From Acetivibrio thermocellus ATCC 27405 (GTDB taxonomy: Bacteria; Bacillota; Clostridia; Acetivibrionales; Acetivibrionaceae): a stretch of 64,000 nt of DNA. The notes below the pieces were generated by a model. The model was not told the origin of the DNA, did not search any database, and saw only the letters and a program-made list of their open reading frames with translations. The position numbers and the translations under genes are program-made. The stretch spans positions 3,713,081 to 3,777,080 of the forward strand of contig NC_009012.1 in NCBI RefSeq assembly GCF_000015865.1. Direction: 5' to 3'. Shown here piece after piece: positions 9,778 through 17,734 of the stretch (the first letter of the stretch is position 1; each line of letters begins with the position of its first letter).

Positions 9778-10833
9778 ATGAGTTTGTTTTTTCTTTTGGA
9801 TGTGTTTGTTGCATTTTTCGCGGATTTTGTTATTGGCCATCCGGATTGGTTGCCTCGCCCGGAAAAGTTCATCGAATGGATTGGAAAATATGTTGAGAAT
9901 ATAATGCGCAGAATTATCAATATATCATCTTCAAAAAAAGTCAAAGCATTGGGAGAGGATATTGTTCGCAGTACCAGTAAAACATACAGAAACGAAAGAA
10001 TTGCCGGAGTGGCTTTTGTTCTGGTAATGACGACTCTTGTAGCTTTAATTGTTGCTGCTTTGCTGGAACTGTCAATGTTTATAGACCCTATACTGTTTCA
10101 TGCTGTAAACACCTGTTTGATATATTTGTCTTTCGGGTCGAGAGCTGTTGCAAAAGAAAGTTACAAGGTATTTGACGCGTTAAAAGAAAGGGATGTGTTC
10201 AAAGCCAGAAATATGCTCGCTGCCGTAATAGGGATAAAAACTGAAAATCTTGACGAAAAGGAAATTATAAAAAGGACGGTGGAGTCAACGGCTGAAGATA
10301 CAGCAGACAGAGTAATATCCCCGATTTTTTATGCATCTTTGGCTTCATTTTTTAGTTTAGGTGCTACAATAGTTTGGATTTATAAAACCATAAATATTTT
10401 AGACCGAATGGTGGGCTATAAAAATGACGAATACAGGCATTTCGGCTGGGCAACGGCAAAGCTTGACGACATTGTGAATTTCATACCTGCAAGGCTGACA
10501 GGAATATTGATAGTTGCAGGTGCTTTTTTAACCGGAAAAGAATACAAAAACAGTTATTCTATTATGATGAGGGACAGGAAAAAACATGCAAGCCCGAATT
10601 CAGGCTATCCCGAGGCCGCTGTGGCGGGAGCGTTGGGAATAAGGCTTGGAACGGAAGTGTTGCGTTTGGGCGATATTGTTGAAAAGCCCGCAATTGGTGA
10701 TGATATAAATGAACTGGATATTAAAGCCATTTCTCAGACGGTCAGCCTGATGTACGCTGCATCGTTTATTGCCTTGTTGCTGATGGAAGCTTTAGGACTT
10801 TTGATATTTGTGTTTTATAACTATGTATATTAA
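9778..10833 (+). CDS. cbiB: Adenosylcobinamide-phosphate synthase CbiB/CobD
   Basis: This integral membrane protein of 351 residues joins aminopropanol (or its phosphate) to adenosylcobyric acid in cobalamin synthesis. Family features include the N-terminal FFADFVIGHPDWLPRPEKFIEWIG, which matches the DxxxGdPxxxpHPV-type opening, then KRTVESTAEDTADRVISPIFY and FIPARLTGIL in the middle, and the SPNSGYPEAAVAGALGIRLGG-like motif (SPNSGYPEAAVAGALGIRLG) near the end. ATG 9778 follows GGGGGAA; a longer upstream frame has no better site. It heads a late-cobalamin cluster (cobU, cobS, cobC) but is separated from cobU by a strong terminator, so it may be its own transcript. Confidence 0.9.
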   Translation: MSLFFLLDVFVAFFADFVIGHPDWLPRPEKFIEWIGKYVENIMRRIINISSSKKVKALGEDIVRSTSKTYRNERIAGVAFVLVMTTLVALIVAALLELSMFIDPILFHAVNTCLIYLSFGSRAVAKESYKVFDALKERDVFKARNMLAAVIGIKTENLDEKEIIKRTVESTAEDTADRVISPIFYASLASFFSLGATIVWIYKTINILDRMVGYKNDEYRHFGWATAKLDDIVNFIPARLTGILIVAGAFLTGKEYKNSYSIMMRDRKKHASPNSGYPEAAVAGALGIRLGTEVLRLGDIVEKPAIGDDINELDIKAISQTVSLMYAASFIALLLMEALGLLIFVFYNYVY

Positions 10834-10885
10834 GTGTATATGATTGTGAATAAAAACGTTTACACAGGTTGTAATGTAAAGGCTG

Positions 10886-10918
10886 AAGCACCTTGGGTAT
10901 TTCCCGTGGTGCTTTTTT
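10886..10918 (+). terminator. Terminator after cbiB
   Basis: AAGCACC (10886-10892) pairs with GGTGCTT (10908-10914). Internal GGG/CCC pairing extends the stem, and the T-run ends at 10918. It is a strong intrinsic terminator shape between cbiB and cobU. Confidence 0.8.
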
Positions 10919-10980
10919 AAAAGTTGTCTGATTAAAGTTTGCGGGATTTCAGAAACCAGATGAAGAGGTGATTTTTATAA

Positions 10981-11544
10981 ATGGGCAGGTTTATTCTTGT
11001 TACAGGCGGCGCGAGAAGTGGTAAAAGTTCTTTTGCGGAATCACTGGTTAAAGAATGCGGCAATGAAAATGATGTTTTATATATCGCAACATCAATACCT
11101 TTTGACGAGGAAATGAAAAAAAGGGTGAAAAAACATAAAGAGCGAAGGCCTTCCGGCTGGACAACCCTTGAAGCTTACAGAGACTTTGATATAAAACTTG
11201 ATAAGGCGGGAGCCGGCAAAAAATATATTTTGCTTGATTGTATAACTATTATGGTTTCAAATATTATTTTGGAAAAATGTATTGACTGGAACATATTGCC
11301 TGAAAATGCCGAGGATGAAGCGGAGATGGAAGCTGTACGTGAGGTTGAAAAGCTTCTTTGCGCTGTAAAGGCATTGAATGTCACATTCATTGCGGTAACG
11401 AATGAGGTGGGAATGGGAATTGTGCCGGGAAACAGGCTTTCGAGAGTATTTCAGGACATAGCCGGAAGAGTAAATCAGATGCTGGCAAAAAATGCTGATG
11501 AGGTGTATTTTTGTGTTTCGGGAATTCCCGTCAGGATTAAATGA
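10981..11544 (+). CDS. cobU: Adenosylcobinamide kinase / cobinamide-phosphate guanylyltransferase CobU
   Basis: The 187-residue bifunctional enzyme phosphorylates adenosylcobinamide and then adds GMP, giving AdoCbi-GDP. The P-loop GGARSGKSSFAE starts near residue 8. The ATSIPFDEEMKKRVKKH region and LDCITIMVSNII (Walker B-like) follow, and the end TNEVGMGIVPGNRLSRVFQD is characteristic. AGAGGTGA precedes ATG 10981. The stop lies just before cobS, whose product uses the AdoCbi-GDP made here, so the order matches the pathway. Confidence 0.93.
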   Translation: MGRFILVTGGARSGKSSFAESLVKECGNENDVLYIATSIPFDEEMKKRVKKHKERRPSGWTTLEAYRDFDIKLDKAGAGKKYILLDCITIMVSNIILEKCIDWNILPENAEDEAEMEAVREVEKLLCAVKALNVTFIAVTNEVGMGIVPGNRLSRVFQDIAGRVNQMLAKNADEVYFCVSGIPVRIK

Positions 11545-11559
11545 TATGGAGTGGTGGCT

Positions 11560-12306
11560 TTGAAGTATTTAAAGAGAATACTGCTGATGGTTGGGTTTCT
11601 TACCAGAATTCCCGTTCCTTTCAAGATTGACGGTACTGAAGAGGATTATGGTAAAGGGTTGGTCTTTGCTCCGGTTGTCGGTTTGCTGATAGGAGGAATA
11701 TTAACGATACTTTTTTATATATTGAAAAGATTTTTTCCGCCTGGGGTTACAGGCATTTTGCTGATAGCGGCATATATAATGTTGACAGGCGGGCTTCATT
11801 TGGATGGATTGGGAGATACCTTTGACGGAATATTTTCAAACCGAAGCCGGGAAAAAATGCTGGAAATCATGCGGGACAGCAGAATCGGAACAAATGCTGT
11901 GCTGGCGGTTATTTGCGTTGTTATTTTAAATTACGCTTTGTTAAGTTCCATTCCGTTATCCGGCCTTCCCAAAGCGCTGCTTTTGTTTCCTGTGGCCGGA
12001 AGAATCGGTTCTTTGGTTGGTGCGGGCAGTACAGTTTATGCCCGGGAGGGTGAAGGCTTGGGCAAATCCTTTATAAACTGTTGTGGAATAAAAGAAATTT
12101 TACAGGGCGGAATAATATATTTTATTGTTTCTCTTTTGGTCCTGAATATAAAAGGGTTGCTTCTGGCTGCTGCTACTATGATTACATCATTTGCCACGGT
12201 GAAATTTTTTGCCGGGAAGGTGGGAGGAGCGACCGGAGATATATTGGGGGCAGTGTGTGAGTTAAATCAAACCTTCTTTTTAATACTGTTCTATCTTTTT
12301 AAATAA
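11560..12306 (+). CDS. cobS: Adenosylcobinamide-GDP ribazoletransferase CobS
   Basis: This membrane protein of about 248 residues makes cobalamin (phosphate) from AdoCbi-GDP and alpha-ribazole (phosphate). It shows the family opening GFLTRIPVPF, the motif GGLHLDGLGDTFDGIFS with the conserved acidic residues, MRDSRIGTNAV, and several hydrophobic helices. The start is ambiguous: GTG 11551 and GTG 11554 touch the GGAG sequence, so I prefer TTG 11560, which has a normal spacing of 8. It lies 15 bp after cobU and 41 bp before cobC. Confidence 0.9.
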   Translation: MKYLKRILLMVGFLTRIPVPFKIDGTEEDYGKGLVFAPVVGLLIGGILTILFYILKRFFPPGVTGILLIAAYIMLTGGLHLDGLGDTFDGIFSNRSREKMLEIMRDSRIGTNAVLAVICVVILNYALLSSIPLSGLPKALLLFPVAGRIGSLVGAGSTVYAREGEGLGKSFINCCGIKEILQGGIIYFIVSLLVLNIKGLLLAAATMITSFATVKFFAGKVGGATGDILGAVCELNQTFFLILFYLFK

Positions 12307-12347
12307 AGTCATGGTATACTTGCAATCTCGGACGGAGAGGATAATAT

Positions 12348-12938
12348 ATGTTGGAATTGATTTTGGTGAGGCATGGTGAAACAGACAGCAATAAAAGAGG
12401 AACTTATCTCGGGTGGACTGACGTGGAGCTGAACAGCAACGGTATACGCCAGGCCTGTGCAATCCGGGACAGGCTCAAACCTGTCAAAGTTGATGCGATA
12501 TATTCAAGCCCGTTTAAAAGGACTGTAAAGACAGCTGAAATAATTAACGAAAACTACGGCCTTGAGATAATAATCTCGGACAATTTGAAGGAGAGAAATT
12601 TTGGAATATGGGATGATTTAACCTTTGAAGAAATTTCCTCAAAATATCCCGCTGAATGCAGAAAGTGGTTTGAGGACTGGATAAACTTTCGAATGAAGAA
12701 CGGGGAGAGTGCCAAAGATACATATGACAGAGTCGTTGCATTTGTTGAGGAAATTATTAACTCGAAGAAGGAGGGACGCTGTCTGATAGTAACCCACCTT
12801 GGAACAATAAGGTTCATGCTGTCATATTTGATGGGTATGAAAATTGAAGATTCATGGAAGTTCAGAGTGGACAACTGCAGTATTACAAAAGTGGAAATCA
12901 GAGACGGATATCCGGTTTTGACACTTCTTAACGGATGA
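12348..12938 (+). CDS. cobC: Histidine phosphatase, probable alpha-ribazole phosphatase CobC
   Basis: This is a 196-residue member of the histidine (phosphoglycerate mutase-like) phosphatase superfamily. The catalytic motif LVRHGETDSN is near residue 5, the second arginine is in SSPFKRTVKTAE, and the second histidine is in IVTHLGTIR. The context (directly after cobS) and the GTYLGWTDVELNSNG segment support CobC, which removes the 5'-phosphate from alpha-ribazole phosphate or cobalamin phosphate. GGAGAGG precedes ATG 12348. The family also contains general phosphatases, so the specific role rests on position. Confidence 0.85.
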   Translation: MLELILVRHGETDSNKRGTYLGWTDVELNSNGIRQACAIRDRLKPVKVDAIYSSPFKRTVKTAEIINENYGLEIIISDNLKERNFGIWDDLTFEEISSKYPAECRKWFEDWINFRMKNGESAKDTYDRVVAFVEEIINSKKEGRCLIVTHLGTIRFMLSYLMGMKIEDSWKFRVDNCSITKVEIRDGYPVLTLLNG

Positions 12939-12987
12939 GTTTTGCAGACGTTCAAAATGAGAAGTGCCGGAAAATAAAAGGATTTCC

Positions 12988-13016
12988 TTGACAAATTTGT
13001 CTTATATAAATAAAAT
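12988..13016 (+). promoter_or_regulatory. Promoter of the ECF S-component gene
   Basis: TTGACA (12988-12993), 17 bp and TAAAAT (13011-13016) form a near-perfect vegetative promoter. The ECF transporter gene can therefore be transcribed separately from the cob genes upstream. Confidence 0.75.
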
Positions 13017-13030
13017 ATCCCTGTCAATTG

Positions 13031-13057
13031 GATACACTTTAAAAATGTATCGATACA
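13031..13057 (+). promoter_or_regulatory. Overlapping dyads in the leader of the ECF S-component gene
   Basis: GATACA at 13031-13036 pairs with TGTATC at 13046-13051. The latter is also the left half of a perfect 12-bp palindrome, TGTATCGATACA (13046-13057). The three half-sites lie about 15-40 bases downstream of the -10 box. They could be a repressor operator or two mutually exclusive RNA hairpins; I cannot tell which. Confidence 0.5.
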
Positions 13058-13078
13058 GTTTGAGTTGGGGGGATATTT

Positions 13079-13630
13079 ATGAATAATTCAAGCAGAATCA
13101 ATGCCACCAGAAAGATAGCAGTAAACGGAATGATGATTGCATTGGTTTTTTTGGCTACCTATGTTACAAAAATACCTACGGCGGTCGGTCCATTTAATCT
13201 TGGGGATTCGGTTATAATAATAGCGGCAGTTCTTTTGGGAAAAAAGAGCGGTTTTCTGGCGGGAGCCATAGGGTCGTCGGTTGCGGATATTGCAATGGGA
13301 TACCAGCATTTTGCACCCGTCACATTTGTCGTAAAAGGCTTTGAGGGATTTGTGGCAGGATTGGTTGTGCATGTTTTGTCCAAAAGATTTAAAGAAAAAT
13401 ATCATGTAACTTTTCTGATTGCGTCGATAGCCGGAAGTATCGTCATGGTATTAGGGTATTTTTTCGCAGAGCTCTATGTAATGAGGCTGTTTGATGAGAC
13501 CATGGGGCTTGCGGCGGCTTTAAGGGGCCTTCCGGTAAACCTGGTTCAGGGCGGCGTTTGTACGGTTGTCGGATATCTGTTGTGCGTGGCTCTTGAAAGG
13601 TTTAAAGTAACCAAATTTATTGCAAGTTAA
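13079..13630 (+). CDS. ECF transporter S component (substrate-binding membrane subunit), possibly for a cobalamin precursor
   Basis: This is a 183-residue, about five- to six-helix membrane protein of the ECF S-component type. Near the N-terminus it carries the short basic segment preceding NGMMIALVFLATYV, then GPFNLGDSVIIIAAVLLGKKSGFL and GSSVADIAMGY. S components bind one vitamin or precursor and share an energising module (EcfA, EcfA', EcfT) encoded elsewhere. It sits directly after cobC. In Listeria an S component (CblT) brings in alpha-ribazole, the substrate joined by CobS, so a similar role is a reasonable guess here. It could also carry another vitamin. GGGGGGA precedes ATG 13079. Confidence 0.8.
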   Translation: MNNSSRINATRKIAVNGMMIALVFLATYVTKIPTAVGPFNLGDSVIIIAAVLLGKKSGFLAGAIGSSVADIAMGYQHFAPVTFVVKGFEGFVAGLVVHVLSKRFKEKYHVTFLIASIAGSIVMVLGYFFAELYVMRLFDETMGLAAALRGLPVNLVQGGVCTVVGYLLCVALERFKVTKFIAS

Positions 13631-13770
13631 AATAAAAATGAAAAATTAAAAGCAAAAATTAAATGAGTGTAAAAAACAAAAACAAAAAGCAGGATAAAAT
13701 AAGATAAAGAAGAATTAAGGTAAGGATTGTACTTTATAATGGTTATGTTTCAAGTGGGAGGTTTGATTTT

Positions 13771-14505
13771 ATGAAGCTGACAATACTGGGCAACAACGGT
13801 CCGTTCCCGTCGGCGGGGGGAGCCTGCTCCGGATATCTTGTCACTGAAGGGGATACAAGGATATTAATTGACTGCGGCAACGGAGTGCTCGCTAATTATC
13901 AAAAGTTTGCAAGGATTGAAGATTTGAGTGCTGTAATACTGACTCACCTTCACAGCGACCACATGTCGGACATGATGGTTTTAAGATATGCACTTCAAAT
14001 AAAGAAAAGCAGGGGTGCCGACATAGAGCTTCTTAAAGTATATGCTCCTTCAGAGCCTGCCGAGGAGTATAACAGGCTCAATATCCCGGATGTATATAGT
14101 TTAAACCCGATTTCTGAAGATACGGTGCTGAAATTTGGCAATCTGGAGATTTCCTTTGCCGTCATGAAGCATCCTGTAAAGTGCTTTGGAGTGTCGGTAT
14201 ATAACGGAAGTAAAAGATTTGTTTTCTCCGGGGATACCGCCTGGGACCAAAACATAATTGAATTTTCCCGGGGAGCCGATTTGGTAATGCTTGATGCAGG
14301 ACTTTTGTCAAAAGACAAGAAAAGTGACAATGTACCTCATCTTACGGCCAGGGAATGCGGACTTGTGGCAAAAGAGGCCGGTGTGTCAAAGCTTTTGCTT
14401 ACCCATTTTTGGCCGGAGGACGATGTTTCAAACCATCTTGCCGAGGCAAAAGAAAACTTTGAAAATGTGGAAATTGCCCAAATGCTGAAAACATATGAAA
14501 TATAA
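13771..14505 (+). CDS. MBL-fold metallohydrolase (RNase Z/YhfI-like)
   Basis: This 244-residue metallo-beta-lactamase-fold hydrolase has the metal motif THLHSDHMSD near residue 60. FSGDTAWDQN supplies the third-ligand region, and LLLTHFWPED the final histidine. The short N-terminus (LTILGNNGPFPSAGGACSGYLV) is typical of the RNase Z-like branch that includes YhfI and lacks the exosite arm of true tRNase Z. The substrate is unknown; phosphodiesterase activity is likely by family. GTGGGAGG precedes ATG 13771. It is followed by a convergent chemoreceptor gene. Confidence 0.85.
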   Translation: MKLTILGNNGPFPSAGGACSGYLVTEGDTRILIDCGNGVLANYQKFARIEDLSAVILTHLHSDHMSDMMVLRYALQIKKSRGADIELLKVYAPSEPAEEYNRLNIPDVYSLNPISEDTVLKFGNLEISFAVMKHPVKCFGVSVYNGSKRFVFSGDTAWDQNIIEFSRGADLVMLDAGLLSKDKKSDNVPHLTARECGLVAKEAGVSKLLLTHFWPEDDVSNHLAEAKENFENVEIAQMLKTYEI

Positions 14506-14681
14506 AATACAAATTAGGACAATGTGGAATAATATGCAGCCGGTATATGAATTTGACAGATGAATTGGAATGATAAAATGAAATGATAAATACGTTTCGA
14601 ATGATACTGAGTTGTATTGAATTATATTAATTTGAATGATATTAACATGAAATATTAGCATTTAAAATATTATAAATTAAA

Positions 14682-14712
14682 AGAAGAGATTGGGTTTTGC
14701 TCAATCTCTTCT
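14682..14712 (-). terminator. Terminator of the chemoreceptor gene
   Basis: An 11-bp perfect stem pairs AGAAGAGATTG (14682-14692) with CAATCTCTTCT (14702-14712). Read on the minus strand it is followed by TTTTAATTT. It lies 25 bp after the chemoreceptor stop and may also stop transcripts arriving from the other side. Confidence 0.8.
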
Positions 14713-14737
14713 CATTTATTTGGAGCAAATTTTGTTT

Positions 14738-15988
14738 TTATACCAAGTTGTATTTTTTGAATTTGTTCTCAAGCTCTTCCGCGAGATGTTCAAGGTTTTT
14801 CGCCGATTCTTTGATTTCCTCAATACATCTTAATTCGTGCTCTGTGGTTGCGGCAACCTGCTGGCTTGCGGCGGCGGTTTGTTCCGATACGGAAGAGATG
14901 TTTTCTATGGCAGCAGTAACCTGGGTTTTGTCTGTTTGCATTTTGGTTATGGCCTGGTTTACTTCATTTATCTTTGATACTATATAGGTTATGGCGTTGG
15001 CTATGTTGTTAAAGGCATTATCGGTCTTGTTAACCGCTCCGTTTTGCTCCTGGGAAACTTTTCTCATTATTTCCATGGACTCAATTGCATGCTGTGATTC
15101 TTCATGGATGCTTTGCATCAGAATATTTATTTCTTCAGTCGACTTTCTGCTTTGATCTGCAAGTTTTCTTACTTCTTCCGCAACAACTGCGAATCCTTTT
15201 CCGGCTTCGCCTGCTCTCGCAGCTTCAATAGCTGCATTTAACGCCAGAAGGTTTGTCTGTTCGGCAATGTTTTCAATGGACTCGACAAAAAGCCCGATAT
15301 CTTTAACCGTATTTGTAAGCTTTTCAACCACTGAGAATATCTTTTCGGCAGTCTCGTAGTTTTCTTTTGATTTGTCTCTTAGTATACTTACAGAATCAAG
15401 ACCGATATTGTTAAGTTCATTTATTCTGCTGGTTTCTTCGGTAATTCTGTTGTAACTTTCATATACAAAATTTATCTGTTCTGCAAGTTTGTCAACCACT
15501 TCCACACCCTGCTGAGCCTGTTCTGCCTGATCAGATGCGCCGTTTGCAATGTCGTCCATGGTTTTTGATATTTCTTCCATGGCTGTTGAAGCTTGCTGGG
15601 CAGTTGCGCTTACTGATTTTGTGGCTTCAATTATGGATTTGGACAAGTTGTGGAAATCCATAATCAATGACCTGATATCTGACATCAGTTCATTGAAAAC
15701 CACTGCAGAAGGACGCAGCATGCCAAGTTTTTCGGCATCGACGGTTTTTGAGTAGTCGCCCTCTCTTATGCTCTTTATTTCCTTTTCAAATTGCATAACA
15801 GCGCGTTTGGAGTAAAAGGATGTGGTTATGTACATTATCAAAAGCATTATGACATTTGTTGCAAAGACTGCAAAAAAGACCTGCCAGTTACCGATCCACA
15901 GTCCCGCTATTGCACTTAGCGCTACGACAAAAACCAATGGAATCAGGGATGGCAGCAGCTTGTTGCTGACAAAATTGGATTTTTTCAT
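14738..15988 (-). CDS. Methyl-accepting chemotaxis protein with no extracellular sensor domain
   Basis: This 416-residue MCP has two closely spaced membrane helices (about residues 12-31 and 34-54) with almost no loop between them. A HAMP-like stretch ([15 protein letters not shown]) and a long coiled coil follow. The signalling tip [19 protein letters not shown] and [12 protein letters not shown] bind CheA/CheW. It therefore probably senses through the membrane or the cytoplasm rather than an external ligand. I chose ATG 15988 because GGAGGG lies 7 bases upstream; the longer frame start at 16036 has no ribosome site. The neighbours are metabolic and no other chemotaxis gene is in the window. 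Confidence 0.92.
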   Translation of the reverse strand: MKKSNFVSNKLLPSLIPLVFVVALSAIAGLWIGNWQVFFAVFATNVIMLLIMYITTSFYSKRAVMQFEKEIKSIREGDYSKTVDAEKLGMLRPSAVVFNELMSDIRSLIMDFHNLSKSIIEATKSVSATAQQASTAMEEISKTMDDIANGASDQAEQAQQGVEVVDKLAEQINFVYESYNRITEETSRINELNNIGLDSVSILRDKSKENYETAEKIFSVVEKLTNTVKDIGLFVESIENIAEQTNLLALNAAIEAARAGEAGKGFAVVAEEVRKLADQSRKSTEEINILMQSIHEESQHAIESMEIMRKVSQEQNGAVNKTDNAFNNIANAITYIVSKINEVNQAITKMQTDKTQVTAAIENISSVSEQTAAASQQVAATTEHELRCIEEIKESAKNLEHLAEELENKFKKYNLV

Positions 15989-16154
15989 AACGTTCCCTCC
16001 AGCATAGAATAAGAGAATAGAAATTGGTATAGACATGCATAATATATTACTTCTTATATTACTTCGATATTAATTGCAAAAATCCTTCTACACAATTAAT
16101 TTATTTATTTTGTTTACGTAAATTGAATTTATACTTTTTGAGGGAAATTTTACA

Positions 16155-16183
16155 TTGACATGGGCTGCTGGATTGTATACAAT
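16155..16183 (+). promoter_or_regulatory. Citrate-synthase operon promoter with an overlapping GntR-type palindrome
   Basis: TTGACA (16155-16160), 17 bp and TACAAT (16178-16183) form the promoter. The perfect 12-bp palindrome ATTGTATACAAT at 16172-16183 covers the -10 box. It fits the TNGT-n-ACNA pattern bound by FadR/FCD-type GntR regulators, and one is encoded at the end of this operon (19712-20383). The leader of about 140 nt before the first gene holds only runs of TA repeats. Confidence 0.7.
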
Positions 16184-16324
16184 TATACTAAAATACAAAC
16201 GGCTGAACAAAGATACAGTAATACCAGGAGACAATAAAAGTGGTATTAATACGGTATTTATAAATGATATATATGATATATATATATAAAATTATGTAAG
16301 AAAGACGGATTGAGGGGGTAAACA

Positions 16325-17704
16325 ATGATAGAGTTTAACAAGAAAACCAACACATTAGAACAGGTTCAATATAAATACACGCTCCAGGATGTTTCAGAAC
16401 CAAACCTGTACAGGGATATTTTCAGTTATGATGAAATACCCAAGTGCACATTCAATCACAGAAAAGTGCCTATGGCACCTCCGGACGAGATATGGATAAC
16501 GGATACCACATTCAGGGACGGTCAGCAGTCAAGGGCACCTTACACTGTGGAACAGATTGTGCATCTTTACGATCTTTTACATAAACTGGGCGGACCTAAA
16601 GGTATTATCAGACAGTGTGAGTTTTTCCTTTACAGTGACAGGGACAAACAGGCTGTCTACAAATGTTTGGAGAGAGGATACAAATATCCTGAGGTTACAA
16701 GCTGGATAAGGGCGACAAAGAGCGATTTCCAGCTGGCAAAGGACATGGGAATGAAGGAAAGCGGTATTCTTGTAAGCTGTTCCGACTATCATATATTTAA
16801 GAAGCTCAACATGACGAGAAAACAGGCGCTGGAGCACTATATGAGCATTGTAAAGAGCGCCATAGAAGTGGGAATAAGACCAAGATGCCATTTTGAGGAT
16901 ATTACAAGGGCTGATTTTTACGGCTTTGTTGTGCCTTTTGCCATAGAACTTAGAAAACTCATGGAAGAAAGCGGAGTGCCCATCAAGATTCGCGCATGTG
17001 ACACCCTGGGCTATGGAGTTTCATATCCGGGTGCCGCACTGCCAAGAAGTGTTCCGGGAATAATCTATGGACTCAGACACTATGCAGGTTTCCCGAGCGA
17101 GCTTATAGAATGGCACGGTCACAATGACTTCTACAAAGCTGTATGCAATGCGGCAACTGCATGGCTCTACGGTGCTTCTGCCGTAAACTGCTCGCTTCTC
17201 GGCATAGGGGAAAGAACAGGAAACACGCCTCTTGAAGCAATGGTTATTGAGTATGCTCAGCTCAGGGGAACTACGGACAGTATGGATACAACCGTAATAA
17301 CCGAGATTGCGGAATACTATGAAAAAGAACTGGGTTATCAGATACCTCCGAGAACTCCTTTCGTCGGAAAGCACTTTAACGTCACCCAGGCGGGAATACA
17401 TGCCGACGGGCTTTTAAAAGATGAAGAAATATACAATATATTTGATACGGCAAAACTTTTAAACAGGCCTGTAGGTGTTGCAATTAACCAGACTTCCGGT
17501 CTTGCCGGAATTGCTCATTGGATAAACAGCCACTTTGGACTTGAAGGAGCCAAAAGAATTGACAAAAGGGATGAAAGAATAGTAAAAATTAAAGAGTGGG
17601 TTGATGAACAGTATAAAGCCGGACGTGTAACTTCAATAGGTGATGACGAGCTTGAAGAGGTTATAAGAAAACTGGCGCCGGAAATATTTGATCTGGCACT
17701 TTAA
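16325..17704 (+). CDS. Re-citrate synthase (homocitrate/isopropylmalate synthase-like)
   Basis: The 459-residue TIM-barrel enzyme belongs to the HMGL/isopropylmalate synthase group. The barrel starts with ITDTTFRDGQQSRAPY (the DxTxRDG metal and substrate motif), and the metal-binding His pair is in EWHGHNDF. A longer N-terminal extension precedes the barrel, and there is no LeuA regulatory domain. This arrangement next to aconitase matches clostridial Re-citrate synthase (Clostridium kluyveri type), which condenses acetyl-CoA and oxaloacetate with opposite stereochemistry to the common enzyme. Homocitrate synthase is the main alternative. GAGGGGG precedes ATG 16325. It heads an operon with aconitase and a GntR regulator that supplies 2-oxoglutarate precursors. 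Confidence 0.85.
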   Translation: MIEFNKKTNTLEQVQYKYTLQDVSEPNLYRDIFSYDEIPKCTFNHRKVPMAPPDEIWITDTTFRDGQQSRAPYTVEQIVHLYDLLHKLGGPKGIIRQCEFFLYSDRDKQAVYKCLERGYKYPEVTSWIRATKSDFQLAKDMGMKESGILVSCSDYHIFKKLNMTRKQALEHYMSIVKSAIEVGIRPRCHFEDITRADFYGFVVPFAIELRKLMEESGVPIKIRACDTLGYGVSYPGAALPRSVPGIIYGLRHYAGFPSELIEWHGHNDFYKAVCNAATAWLYGASAVNCSLLGIGERTGNTPLEAMVIEYAQLRGTTDSMDTTVITEIAEYYEKELGYQIPPRTPFVGKHFNVTQAGIHADGLLKDEEIYNIFDTAKLLNRPVGVAINQTSGLAGIAHWINSHFGLEGAKRIDKRDERIVKIKEWVDEQYKAGRVTSIGDDELEEVIRKLAPEIFDLAL

Positions 17705-17734
17705 AATACATTTTAAAAAGAAGGGGGAATTTGT

